Source: Roseitranquillus sp963709765
GTDB taxonomy: Bacteria; Pseudomonadota; Alphaproteobacteria; Rhodobacterales; Rhodobacteraceae
Direction of reading: 5' to 3'
Assembly (NCBI GenBank): GCA_963709765.1
Contig: CAVPXL010000015.1
Coordinates: 1 to 64,000 of the forward strand
Length of the DNA stretch: 64,000 nt
The translations under genes and the position numbers were made by a program. The notes under the pieces are model-generated. The model was not told the DNA's origin, searched no databases, and worked only from the letters and a program-made list of their open reading frames with translations. Of this stretch, positions 35,222 to 43,914 are shown one piece after another. Numbering within the stretch: the stretch's first letter is position 1; each line of letters opens with the position of its first letter.

Positions 35222-36523
35222 ATGGCCGATCTCTCCACCAACTTCGTCGGCGTCCGCAGCCCGAACCCGTTCTGGCTTGCCTCGGCGCCGCCCACCGACA
35301 AGGAATACAACGTCCGCCGCGCCTATGAGGCCGGATGGGGCGGTGTGGTCTGGAAAACGCTTGGCCTCGATCCGCACGTGGTCAACGTCAACGGACCGAG
35401 ATACGGCGCAATCTACGGCGCTGACCGCCGGCTGCTGGGCCTCAACAATATCGAGCTGATTACCGACCGGCCGCTCGAGACGAACCTGCGCGAGATCAAG
35501 TCGGTCAAGCGCGATTACCCTGACCGGGCGATGATCGTGAGCCTGATGGTCCCCTGCGAGGAAGAGCCGTGGCAGTATATCCTGCCGCTGGTCGAGGATA
35601 CCGGCGCCGACGCGGTGGAGCTGAACTTCGGCTGCCCCCACGGCATGAGCGAGCGCGGCATGGGCGCCGCCGTCGGCCAGGTTCCCGAATACATCGAGAT
35701 GGTGACCCGCTGGTGCAAGAAGCACACCCGGATGCCTGTCATCGTCAAATTGACGCCCAACGTCACCGATGTCCGCTATCCGGCCCGAGCCGCGTTCAAG
35801 GGTGGCGCCGACGCGGTGAGCCTGATCAACACGATCAACTCGATCACGTCGGTCAACCTAGACACGATGAGCCCCGAACCCTCGATCGACGGCAAGGGAA
35901 CCCATGGCGGCTATTGCGGCCCGGCGGTGAAGCCCATCGCGCTCAACATGGTGGCCGAGATCGCCCGAGACGCCGAGACGCCGGACCTTCCGATCAGCGG
36001 CATCGGCGGCATCAACACGTGGCGGGACGCAGCCGAGTTCCTGTCACTCGGCGCAGGCTCGGTCCAGGTCTGCACTGCCGCGATGACCTACGGGTTCGGC
36101 ATCATCAAGGAACTGACCGCCGGGCTCGAAGCCTGGATGGACTCCAAGGGCTACGCCACCATCGACGAGGTGACAGGCCGCGCCGTGCCGAATGTCACCG
36201 ACTGGCAGTACCTGAATCTCAACTACATTACCAAGGCACGGATCGATCAGGATCTTTGCATCAAATGTGGTCGCTGCTACGCCGCTTGCGAGGACACCAG
36301 CCATCAGGCGATTGCCATGAGCGAAGGGCGCACGTTCGAGGTGATCGATGCCGAATGCGTCGCCTGCAACCTCTGCGTCGACGTGTGTCCGGTCGAGAAC
36401 TGCATCACCATGACCGAGCTGCCGGCCGGCAGCGTGGATCCGCGCACGGGCCGGGAGGTTCCTGCGGAATACGCGAACTGGACCACGCATCCGAACAACC
36501 CGGGAGCGCAGGCGGCGGAATAA
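35222..36523 (+). CDS. preA: NAD-dependent dihydropyrimidine dehydrogenase, subunit PreA
   Basis: A 433-residue protein. Residues about 1-320 form a dihydroorotate-dehydrogenase-type FMN barrel (MADLSTNFVGVRSPNPFWLASAPPT; ELNFGCPHGMSERGMGAAVGQ; GIGGINTWRDAAEFLSLGA). The active-site region N-C-P-H is intact. The C-terminal ferredoxin domain has CIKCGRCYAACED and CVACNLCVDVCPVENC, giving two 4Fe-4S clusters. It reduces uracil/thymine to dihydro forms, the first step of the reductive route completed by the genes at 37858-41946. Confidence 0.95.
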   Translation: MADLSTNFVGVRSPNPFWLASAPPTDKEYNVRRAYEAGWGGVVWKTLGLDPHVVNVNGPRYGAIYGADRRLLGLNNIELITDRPLETNLREIKSVKRDYPDRAMIVSLMVPCEEEPWQYILPLVEDTGADAVELNFGCPHGMSERGMGAAVGQVPEYIEMVTRWCKKHTRMPVIVKLTPNVTDVRYPARAAFKGGADAVSLINTINSITSVNLDTMSPEPSIDGKGTHGGYCGPAVKPIALNMVAEIARDAETPDLPISGIGGINTWRDAAEFLSLGAGSVQVCTAAMTYGFGIIKELTAGLEAWMDSKGYATIDEVTGRAVPNVTDWQYLNLNYITKARIDQDLCIKCGRCYAACEDTSHQAIAMSEGRTFEVIDAECVACNLCVDVCPVENCITMTELPAGSVDPRTGREVPAEYANWTTHPNNPGAQAAE

Positions 36524-36526
36524 GCG

Positions 36527-36540
36527 CCGCCTGCAGGCGG
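36527..36540. terminator. Possible terminator hairpin after preA
   Basis: CCGCCTGCAGGCGG is a perfect 14-bp palindrome 4 bp after the preA stop and close to the stop of the convergent gene. The stem is short (5 bp around a TGCA loop) and no T-run follows, so the call is weak. Confidence 0.3.
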
Positions 36541-36544
36541 GGCG

Positions 36545-37060
36545 TCACGCGGCCTTGCCCTTCGCCCTGTCGGCGTTTTGGAACGCGAACTTGCGCGGGT
36601 CTGCGCCGAATTCGGTCATCGTCTTGGCCCCCGGCTGGGTCGCCGGGCTTCTGCCTTCAAGGATGTTCTGCATCTGCGCGTTCGCGCGCGTGGCATTCAC
36701 GTTCGCCAACGCGTCCCCCAGTCCGCGGTCGATCGGTTTCAGGATCGCCTCGAACACGGCCCGGGCGTCGACCAGCCGGCTCGGCGCCTTCGCCGGCGGT
36801 GTTGCCGGAGCCGCGCCAGCCGAACCTTGAGCGCCGGGGTTGGCGACCTGGCCGTGCGAGCGCGCTGCCCCGCGCGCGCGCGCGAGGCGGGCGCCGCCCG
36901 ATGGGGCACCGCCTGACGAGGCGTCATGGCCTTTGGGAGCGTTGTCCGCCGGTGCCACCGGATGGGCCGTTGCCGCGCCCGCCTGCGCAGGGCTGGGCGG
37001 GGCATGGCTCGGGGTCGCAGATGGACCGCCCCCGCCCCAAACGTTGCCGATCAACATCAT
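36545..37060 (-). CDS. Ala/Pro/Gly-rich protein of unknown function
   Basis: A 171-residue protein. Residues 1-100 are low complexity (A, P, G, S), and a conserved-looking helix follows (LVDARAVFEAILKPIDRGLGDALANVNATRANAQMQNILEG), then FGADPRKFAFQNADRAKGKAA. There is no signal peptide or membrane helix. It lies 45 bp downstream of a second low-complexity gene on the same strand, and the pair splits the pyrimidine cluster. I do not recognise it. Confidence 0.55.
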   Translation of the reverse strand: MMLIGNVWGGGGPSATPSHAPPSPAQAGAATAHPVAPADNAPKGHDASSGGAPSGGARLARARGAARSHGQVANPGAQGSAGAAPATPPAKAPSRLVDARAVFEAILKPIDRGLGDALANVNATRANAQMQNILEGRSPATQPGAKTMTEFGADPRKFAFQNADRAKGKAA

Positions 37061-37105
37061 GATCTTTCTCCTTCACGTTCGCCGCCATCGCGGCGCGTTT
37101 CGCTT

Positions 37106-37612
37106 TTATGCCTTGATGTCTACCGTCGGGACCGAGGTGCGCTGAAAACTGCTCAAAATCAGCACGTTGCTCGTAGCGGACTCGGATCCGGATCCGGGCT
37201 CGGAATGAGTCGCTGGCGCGTCATTTGTCGGGGCTTCGGCCTGCTCGACGTCCGAGACCTCGGGCGCTGCGACCGGCGGGTCGGGGCGCTTCTGCCCGGT
37301 TGCCTGCAGCGCGACGGACAGCTTGCGCGCCAGCTCCTGTTGCCGTTGCAGGTACGTCCTTTCGAACGCCGGTGACGGTCCGACGGGCGCGTTCGGATCT
37401 GGCGATTGGATGTTGAGCGCTGGTCGCGACACGCCGGTAGGCGCGTGCGCCGCCTGGGGCTCGATCAAGGGAACTTCCGAAAGGTTGGTGACGGAAAACC
37501 GTCGTGACGCAGGCCGCGCGGCTGCGCCAAAACCTTCTGTGGCCGTCGACGGCGCTGTCGACGACTTGTTGAAACCGCTGCCGACATAATTCGGCGCGTT
37601 CGAAGAAAACAT
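37106..37612 (-). CDS. Hypothetical low-complexity protein
   Basis: A 168-residue protein; ATG 37612 is chosen as the Met beginning MFSSNAPNYVGSGFNKSS. Ser, Thr, Pro and Ala dominate. One more ordered stretch reads FERTYLQRQQELARKLSVALQATGQK, probably a helix. No signal peptide or known domain. It is first in a two-gene unit with the Ala/Pro-rich gene and is divergent from the beta-alanine transaminase across a 245-bp gap. Function unknown. Confidence 0.5.
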   Translation of the reverse strand: MFSSNAPNYVGSGFNKSSTAPSTATEGFGAAARPASRRFSVTNLSEVPLIEPQAAHAPTGVSRPALNIQSPDPNAPVGPSPAFERTYLQRQQELARKLSVALQATGQKRPDPPVAAPEVSDVEQAEAPTNDAPATHSEPGSGSESATSNVLILSSFQRTSVPTVDIKA

Positions 37613-37857
37613 GGCCCTTGCTCCCACGCAAAGGCCCCCACCAAGTTCCGTGCTAGACTTCACCCCTTAATGAGACCTTACCGGCCTCGATCGGACGTGC
37701 GACATGCTTAACGGCAATGTGCCTCCTGCCGCTGGGGCACTTGCGCGAAGAGCCGAGCGCGCCTTGACTGGCCCTTGCCCTTTGATAGCGTACCCAAGGG
37801 GACGGCCTGCCACTTTTGTGACGCGGCGAAACAAGTCTTTGAGAGGAGGGCACTTTT

Positions 37858-39183
37858 ATGGCGCTGGACAGACCGAGCGTGCCGAACGACCTGTCGGCCT
37901 TCTGGATGCCGTTTTCGGCAAACCGACAGTTCAAGAAATCGCCCCGCATGATCGTGGGCGCCGACGGAATGCATTACACCACGTCGGATGGACGCAAGGT
38001 GCTGGATTCCATCGCCGGCCTCTGGTGCTGCAACGCGGGACACAACCGTCCGAAGATCGTCGAGGCGATCCAGAAGCAGGCGGCCGAGCTCGACTATGCG
38101 CCGGCCTTCCAGATGGGGCATCCAAAGGCCTTCGAACTGGCGAACCGCGTGCGCGATATCGCGCCCGAACCGTTCCAGCACGTCTTTTTCACCAACTCCG
38201 GATCGGAGAGCGTCGACACGGCGCTCAAGATCGCTCTCGCCTATCACCGCGCCCGCGGCGAGGGCAGCCGCACCCGCCTGATCGGCCGGGAACGCGGCTA
38301 TCACGGCGTCAACTTCGGCGGCATCAGCGTCGGCGGCATCACCAACAACCGCCGTTTCTTCGGCCAGATGCTGGCTGGCGTCGACCATATCAGTCACACC
38401 CATCTGCCGGGGCAGGCCTTCACCCGCGGCCAGCCCGAGCAGGGGGCCGACCTGGCCGATGACGTGGAGCGTCTGGTGGCCCTGCACGGCGCCGAGACGA
38501 TCGCCGCCGTGATCGTGGAGCCGGTGGCCGGATCGACGGGCGTTCTCATCCCGCCGAAAGGATATCTGGAGCGGCTGCGCGAGGTCACGGCCAGGCATGG
38601 CATCCTTCTGATCTTCGATGAGGTGATCACCGGCTTCGGGCGGCTCGGCGCGGCGTTCGCGGCCGAGAAGTTCGGCGTGATGCCCGACCTCATCACCTGC
38701 GCGAAGGGTCTGACGAACGGCTGCGTTCCGATGGGCGCGGTGCTGGCGACGCATGACATCCACGAGGCCTTCATGCAGGGCCCCGAACATCTGATCGAGC
38801 TTTTCCACGGGTATACGTATTCCGGGTGCCCGATCGCCTCCGCGGCCGGGATCGCGACGCTGGAGACCTATCGCGAAGACGGGCTCTTCCAGCGCGCCGC
38901 CGACATGGCGCCCTATTGGGAAGATGCGCTGCACTCGCTGCGCGACGCGCGACACGTCATCGACATTCGCAACCTCGGGATGATCGGCGCCGTGGAGCTG
39001 GAACCCCTCGCGGGCGAGCCCACGAAGCGTGCCTTCACGGCCTTCCTCAAGGCCTACGAGAAGGGGCTGATGATCCGCACGACGGGCGACATCATCGCCT
39101 TCAGCCCGCCGCTCATCATCGAGAAAGAGAATATCGACGAGATATTCGGCACGCTGCGCGACGTGCTCGACGACCTAGACTGA
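37858..39183 (+). CDS. Beta-alanine/omega-amino acid--pyruvate aminotransferase
   Basis: A 441-residue class III PLP aminotransferase; ATG 37858 has GAGAGGAGGG upstream. The PLP lysine is Lys283 in ITCAKGLTNG; the cofactor pocket segments FFTNSGSESVDTALKIA and LIFDEVITGFGRLG are intact. WMPFSANRQFKKSPRMI is typical of omega-amino acid:pyruvate transaminases. In this cluster it should convert beta-alanine (from uracil) or 3-aminoisobutyrate (from thymine) into the semialdehyde, with alanine as co-product. No semialdehyde dehydrogenase gene is adjacent. Confidence 0.92.
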   Translation: MALDRPSVPNDLSAFWMPFSANRQFKKSPRMIVGADGMHYTTSDGRKVLDSIAGLWCCNAGHNRPKIVEAIQKQAAELDYAPAFQMGHPKAFELANRVRDIAPEPFQHVFFTNSGSESVDTALKIALAYHRARGEGSRTRLIGRERGYHGVNFGGISVGGITNNRRFFGQMLAGVDHISHTHLPGQAFTRGQPEQGADLADDVERLVALHGAETIAAVIVEPVAGSTGVLIPPKGYLERLREVTARHGILLIFDEVITGFGRLGAAFAAEKFGVMPDLITCAKGLTNGCVPMGAVLATHDIHEAFMQGPEHLIELFHGYTYSGCPIASAAGIATLETYREDGLFQRAADMAPYWEDALHSLRDARHVIDIRNLGMIGAVELEPLAGEPTKRAFTAFLKAYEKGLMIRTTGDIIAFSPPLIIEKENIDEIFGTLRDVLDDLD

Positions 39184-39196
39184 CAACGGAGAGACC

Positions 39197-40447
39197 ATGT
39201 CCGCCCCCGGCGAAAACCTGAAGATCGACGGCGCCCGCCTCTGGGACAGCCTGATGGAGATGGCCGAGATCGGCCCTGGCGTCGCGGGGGGCAACAACCG
39301 CCAGACCCTGACCGACGCCGACGCCGAGGGGCGGGCGCTTTTCCGGACATGGTGCGAGACGGCTGGCTGCGAGATGGGGGTCGACAGCCTCGGCACCATG
39401 TTCGCGACGCGTCCCGGAACCGACCCCGAGGCGCTGCCCGTCTATGTGGGCAGCCACCTCGACACGCAGCCGACGGGCGGCAAGTATGACGGTGTGCTCG
39501 GCGTGTTGGGCGGCCTCGAGATCGTGCGCAGCCTCAACGATCTGGGGATCAAGACGAAGCACCCGATCGTCGTGACCAACTGGACGAACGAGGAGGGGAC
39601 GCGCTTCGCTCCGGCGATGCTGGCCTCGGGCGTCTTCGCCGGCATGCACGAGCAGGACTGGGCGGAGGACCGCAAGGATTCCGACGGCAAGCGGTTCGGC
39701 GACGAACTAGACCGCATCGGCTGGCGTGGGGGCGAGGCGGTCGGCGCGCGCAAGATGCACGCCTTCTTCGAGCTGCATATCGAGCAGGGACCGATCCTTG
39801 AGGCAGAAGGCCGCGATATCGGCGTCGTCACCCATGGTCAGGGCCTCTGGTGGCTCGAAGTGACGTTGACGGGCAAGGACGCGCATACCGGCTCGACGCC
39901 GATGAACATGCGCGTCAATGCGGGCCTCGGCATGGCGCGCATAACCGAGGCGGTCCACCGCATCGCGATGGAACACCAGCCAGACGCCGTCGGAGCCGTC
40001 GGTCAGGCGAACGTGTACCCGAACTCGCGCAACGTGATCCCCGGCCGCGCGGTCTTCACAATCGATTTCCGCTCGCCCGAGCTCGACAAGCTCACGTCCA
40101 TGCGTACCAGTCTGGAGGCCGAAGCCAGGGACATCGCCGAGGACCTGGGCCTCGGCATCGAGATCGAGCCGGTGGGTCATTTCGAGCCGGTCGAATTCGA
40201 TCCGGGCTGCGTGCAGGCCGTCCGCAGCGCCGCGGAGCGGTTGGGCTACAGCCACAAGGACATCGTTTCGGGGGCCGGACACGACGCCTGCTGGATCAAC
40301 CGGGTCGCGCCGACCTCGATGGTGATGTGTCCTTGCAAGGACGGCCTGTCGCACAACGAGGCCGAGGACATCACGCCCGAATGGGCCGAGAAGGGCGCCA
40401 ACGTGCTCTTCCACGCCGTCGTGGAGACGGCCGGAATCGCAGAATAG
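39197..40447 (+). CDS. N-carbamoyl-beta-alanine amidohydrolase (M20-type Zn hydrolase)
   Basis: A 416-residue enzyme of the allantoate amidohydrolase / beta-ureidopropionase group. Metal ligands lie in YVGSHLDTQPTGGKYDG, VTNWTNEEGTRFAPAM and FELHIEQGPILE, and a later His in SGAGHDACWI. Length is typical (about 410-420). It lies between the transaminase (13 bp) and the dihydropyrimidinase (35 bp), so its substrate is most probably N-carbamoyl-beta-alanine or N-carbamoyl-aminoisobutyrate. It would release ammonia and CO2. Confidence 0.92.
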   Translation: MSAPGENLKIDGARLWDSLMEMAEIGPGVAGGNNRQTLTDADAEGRALFRTWCETAGCEMGVDSLGTMFATRPGTDPEALPVYVGSHLDTQPTGGKYDGVLGVLGGLEIVRSLNDLGIKTKHPIVVTNWTNEEGTRFAPAMLASGVFAGMHEQDWAEDRKDSDGKRFGDELDRIGWRGGEAVGARKMHAFFELHIEQGPILEAEGRDIGVVTHGQGLWWLEVTLTGKDAHTGSTPMNMRVNAGLGMARITEAVHRIAMEHQPDAVGAVGQANVYPNSRNVIPGRAVFTIDFRSPELDKLTSMRTSLEAEARDIAEDLGLGIEIEPVGHFEPVEFDPGCVQAVRSAAERLGYSHKDIVSGAGHDACWINRVAPTSMVMCPCKDGLSHNEAEDITPEWAEKGANVLFHAVVETAGIAE

Positions 40448-40482
40448 GCCCGCACAGGGCCAATCGCTTCAGGGAGCGGAAA

Positions 40483-41946
40483 ATGAGCAAGGTCATCAAG
40501 GGTGGAACGGTGGTCACCGCCGACCGCCAGTGGAAAGCCGACGTGCTGATCGAGGGCGAGAAGATCGTCCAGATCGGCGAAAGCCTGACTGGCGACGAGG
40601 TGATCGACGCCACTGACGCGTATGTCATCCCGGGCGGCATCGATCCGCACACCCATCTCGAGATGCCCTTCATGGGCACGACTGCGGCCGAGACCTTCGA
40701 AAGCGGCACCTTTGCCGCGGCGGCGGGCGGCACGACGATGCTGGTCGATTTCGTGCTGCCGGGCGAGGACGGCTCGCTTCTCAACGCCATCGACGACTGG
40801 GACCGCAAGAGCCGCGACCAGATCTGCACCGACATCTCGTACCACATGGCCATTACCGGCTGGAACGAGAACATCTTCAATGAGATGGAGGCCGTCGTTA
40901 AGGAGCGCGGCATCAACACGTTCAAACACTTCATGGCCTACAAGGGCGCTCTCATGGTGGAGGACGACGAGATGTTCGCGTCGTTCCGCCGGTGCGCCGA
41001 ACTGGGCGCGTTGCCGCTTGTTCACGCCGAGAACGGCGACGTCGTCGCGGCACTTCAGGAGAAATATCTGGCCGAAGGCATCACGGGTCCCGAGGGCCAT
41101 GCCTATTCGCGTCCCCCCGAGGTCGAAGGCGAAGCCGCCAACCGCGCCATCATGATCGCCGATGCGGCCGGTACACCGGTCTACATCGTCCATGTGTCCT
41201 GCGAGCAGGCGCATGAGGCGATCCGGCGGGCCCGGCAGAAGGGGATGCGCGTTTTTGGCGAGCCGCTGATCCAGCATCTGACACTTGATGAGAGTGAGTA
41301 TCACGACAAGGACTGGCAGTACGCCGCGCGCCGGGTGATGTCGCCGCCGTTTCGCTCCAAAGACCATCAGGCCTCGCTCTGGGCCGGTCTGGCTGCCGGC
41401 AGTCTGCAGGTCGTGGCGACCGATCACGCCGCGTTCAGCGACGAACAGAAGCGCATGGGCATCGACGATTTCACCCGCATTCCGAACGGCACCGGCGGAC
41501 TCGAGGAGCGCTTGGCGATGCTCTGGACCCAGGGCGTCGAGACGGGCCGCCTGACCCCGGAGGAGTTCGTCGCGGTGACGTCGACGAACATCGCCAAGAT
41601 CCTCAACGTCTATCCGCAAAAGGGGGCGATCATGGTCGGCGCCGACGCCGACGTGGTTGTCTGGGACCCTGGCATCAGCAAGACCATCGCGGTCAGCACG
41701 CAGAAATCCATCATTGAATACAACGTGTTCGAGGGTAAAGAGGTGACGGCGCAGGCCCGATACACGCTGTCGCGCGGCGAGGTGATCTGGGCTAACGGCC
41801 AGAACAGCCAGCCCCGGCCGGGGCGGGGCAAGTTCGTCCGCCGCCCGCCGTTTGCCAGCGCATCGCAGGCGTTGACGCGGTGGAAGTCTCTCAACACGCC
41901 GCGAAAGATCGAGCGCAACCCGATGAACATTCCGGCCGGGGTCTGA
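40483..41946 (+). CDS. hydA: Dihydropyrimidinase (D-hydantoinase)
   Basis: A 487-residue zinc amidohydrolase that opens dihydrouracil and dihydrothymine to N-carbamoyl-beta-amino acids. ATG 40483 follows AGGGAG. The metal sites are DPHTHLEMPF, the carbamylated lysine in FKHFMAYKG, VHAENGD, IVHVSCEQAHEAI and ATDHAAFS, all present. The C-terminal tail (RKIERNPMNIPAGV) is as in bacterial dihydropyrimidinases. It is followed by the ABC importer genes after 55 bp. Confidence 0.96.
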   Translation: MSKVIKGGTVVTADRQWKADVLIEGEKIVQIGESLTGDEVIDATDAYVIPGGIDPHTHLEMPFMGTTAAETFESGTFAAAAGGTTMLVDFVLPGEDGSLLNAIDDWDRKSRDQICTDISYHMAITGWNENIFNEMEAVVKERGINTFKHFMAYKGALMVEDDEMFASFRRCAELGALPLVHAENGDVVAALQEKYLAEGITGPEGHAYSRPPEVEGEAANRAIMIADAAGTPVYIVHVSCEQAHEAIRRARQKGMRVFGEPLIQHLTLDESEYHDKDWQYAARRVMSPPFRSKDHQASLWAGLAAGSLQVVATDHAAFSDEQKRMGIDDFTRIPNGTGGLEERLAMLWTQGVETGRLTPEEFVAVTSTNIAKILNVYPQKGAIMVGADADVVVWDPGISKTIAVSTQKSIIEYNVFEGKEVTAQARYTLSRGEVIWANGQNSQPRPGRGKFVRRPPFASASQALTRWKSLNTPRKIERNPMNIPAGV

Positions 41947-42001
41947 TGCCGGGCGTGCGGACAGCGATACTGCGCGATGTTGCGGGCCGGCGGAAAAGAC
42001 C

Positions 42002-42823
42002 ATGATTGCCGACAGCCAGATGGCCTACGCGCCTGATCCCGCAACGGATTCGTCGGTGGTCGAGGCCTCTGGCCTCGATCTGACGTACCACACCGCGGAC
42101 GGCCCCGTTCATGCGCTGAGCGATGTGTCGCTGTCGATTCGCAAGGGCGAGTTCGTGAGCTTCATCGGGCCGTCGGGTTGCGGCAAGACGACGTTCCTGC
42201 GGGTCGTGGCGGCGCTGGAGCAGCCGACGGGCGGCAATGTCACGGTCAACGGGAAGAGCCCCGACGAGGCGCGGCGGGCCCGGGCCTATGGCTACGTGTT
42301 TCAGGCGGCGGGACTCTACCCGTGGCGGACGATCGGCGGAAACGTTCGCCTACCACTTGAGATCATGGGATTTTCCCGCGCGGAGCGGGCGCAACGGGTG
42401 AAGGATGTGCTGCGGCTCGTCGATCTGGAGGGGTTCGAGAAGAAATACCCCTGGCAGCTTTCGGGCGGAATGCAGCAGCGGGCCTCCATCGCGCGGGCGC
42501 TGGCGTTCGACGCGGACCTGCTGCTCATGGACGAGCCCTTTGGCGCACTCGACGAGATCGTGCGGGACCACCTGAATGAGGAACTTCTAAGTCTCTGGTC
42601 GCGAACGCAGAAAACTACGCTTTTCGTGACCCACTCGATCCCCGAGGCGGTTTACCTTTCGACCAGGATCGTGGTGATGAGCCCGCGCCCGGGGCGGATC
42701 ACCGACGTGATCGACAGCCCTCTGCCAGCCGAACGGCCGCTCGATATCCGTGACAGCCGGGAATTTATCGAGGTCGCGCACCGGGTGCGCGAAGGGCTCC
42801 GGGCGGGGCACGAAGATGCCTGA
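42002..42823 (+). CDS. ABC transporter ATPase (nitrate/taurine/NMT1 type)
   Basis: A 273-residue ATPase: Walker A GPSGCGKTTFLR, Q-loop YVFQAAGLYPWRT, signature LSGGMQQRASIARAL, Walker B LLLMDEPFGALDE and H-loop FVTHSIPEAVYLS. The WRT after the Q-loop and the DEIVRDHLNEEL stretch are typical of SsuB/TauB/ThiZ-like importers. It powers the importer whose permeases and binding protein follow, most likely for a pyrimidine or breakdown product. Confidence 0.92.
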   Translation: MIADSQMAYAPDPATDSSVVEASGLDLTYHTADGPVHALSDVSLSIRKGEFVSFIGPSGCGKTTFLRVVAALEQPTGGNVTVNGKSPDEARRARAYGYVFQAAGLYPWRTIGGNVRLPLEIMGFSRAERAQRVKDVLRLVDLEGFEKKYPWQLSGGMQQRASIARALAFDADLLLMDEPFGALDEIVRDHLNEELLSLWSRTQKTTLFVTHSIPEAVYLSTRIVVMSPRPGRITDVIDSPLPAERPLDIRDSREFIEVAHRVREGLRAGHEDA

Positions 42824-42840
42824 CCTGGTCGCGAGGAACC

Positions 42841-42888
42841 GTATTGCCCGGTGTATTGCTACTTGTATTGCAACGCGTATTGCTCCGT
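42841..42888 (+). repeat. Four exact-phase 12-bp tandem repeats (GTATTGC + 5 nt)
   Basis: GTATTGC recurs at 42841, 42853, 42865 and 42877, exactly 12 bp apart, with variable 5-nt spacers. It fills the 80-bp gap between the ATPase and the first permease. The stretch is also read through by a 33-codon frame (42816-42917) that overlaps the ATPase stop and would encode repeats of an I-A tetrapeptide. It could be an iteron-like protein-binding array, a leader peptide, or slippage. Confidence 0.85.
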
Positions 42889-42903
42889 TCATGAAGTCGC
42901 GCC

Positions 42904-43914
42904 ATGGCGGGCTCTGAGGCGGCGAACGCCCCGATCTCGGCGCCCGGTGGCGCGATCGGCCGGTCGGGCCGGATCGGGATGCGGTTGCGGGCGGCCGGCG
43001 GAAGCCTGATCCCGATCCTGGCGGTGGTCGCCGCGATCCTTGCGATCTGGTACGTGGCCGTTGCGCCGATGAACATTCATGGGGCGCTCGACACGGCGTC
43101 GCGCGAGGGCGTGGTGGTAACGCCCGACAGCCCGGCGGCGCGGCGGCAGGCCGGCGCATGGGGGTTGGTGCTGAACAATGCCGGCGTCGTGCCGCGCGCC
43201 TACGACCTCGACCGGCCGCAGCTTCCGGCGCCGCACCAGGTGGCGGCGGAGCTCTGGGACACGGTCGCAGGCAAACCGATCACGTCCAAACGCAGCCTTG
43301 TCTATCACGCCTGGGTCACGCTGAGCGCGACATTGCTGGGCTTTGTGATCGGCACGGTGCTCGGCATCGTGCTGGCTGTGGGCATCGTCCACAACCGGGC
43401 GATGGACCTGAGCGTGATGCCGTGGGCGATCGCCAGCCAGACCATCCCGATCCTGGCCATCGCGCCGATGATCATCGTGGTGCTGAACTCGGTGGGCGTG
43501 ACCGGCCTCATCCCCAAGGCAATGATCTCGGCCTACCTGTCGTTCTTCCCCGTCGTCGTGGGCATGGTGAAGGGGCTGCGGAGCCCCGACGCGATGCAGT
43601 TCGACCTGCTGCGCACCTACCATGCCAGCCGGACGCAGACGTTCTGGAAGCTGCGGTTGCCGGCGTCGCTGCCGTTTCTCTTCGCATCGCTCAAGGTGGG
43701 GGTGGCGGCGAGCCTCGTGGGCGCCATCGTGGGCGAGCTGCCGACGGGCGCGACGAGCGGGCTGGGCGCGCGGCTTCTGGCGGGGAGCTATTACGGCCAG
43801 ACGGCGCAGATCTGGGCGGCGCTTCTGGGCGCGGCGGTTCTGGCGGCTCTGCTGGTCGGGCTGATCGGTGTGGTGCAGCGCGTGGTGCTGACGCGGATGG
43901 GATTGGCGCGATGA
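42904..43914 (+). CDS. ABC transporter permease (first of two)
   Basis: A 336-residue inner-membrane protein. One helix near the N-terminus (LIPILAVVAAILAIWYVAV, about 37-55) is followed by a soluble insert of about 60 residues, then a five-helix permease core with the EAA-type loop around YHASRTQTFWKLRLPASLPFLFASLKVG. It is longer than the usual 250-270 residues because of the insert. ATGA overlap with the second permease shows tight coupling, consistent with a heterodimeric pore. Confidence 0.88.
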   Translation: MAGSEAANAPISAPGGAIGRSGRIGMRLRAAGGSLIPILAVVAAILAIWYVAVAPMNIHGALDTASREGVVVTPDSPAARRQAGAWGLVLNNAGVVPRAYDLDRPQLPAPHQVAAELWDTVAGKPITSKRSLVYHAWVTLSATLLGFVIGTVLGIVLAVGIVHNRAMDLSVMPWAIASQTIPILAIAPMIIVVLNSVGVTGLIPKAMISAYLSFFPVVVGMVKGLRSPDAMQFDLLRTYHASRTQTFWKLRLPASLPFLFASLKVGVAASLVGAIVGELPTGATSGLGARLLAGSYYGQTAQIWAALLGAAVLAALLVGLIGVVQRVVLTRMGLAR

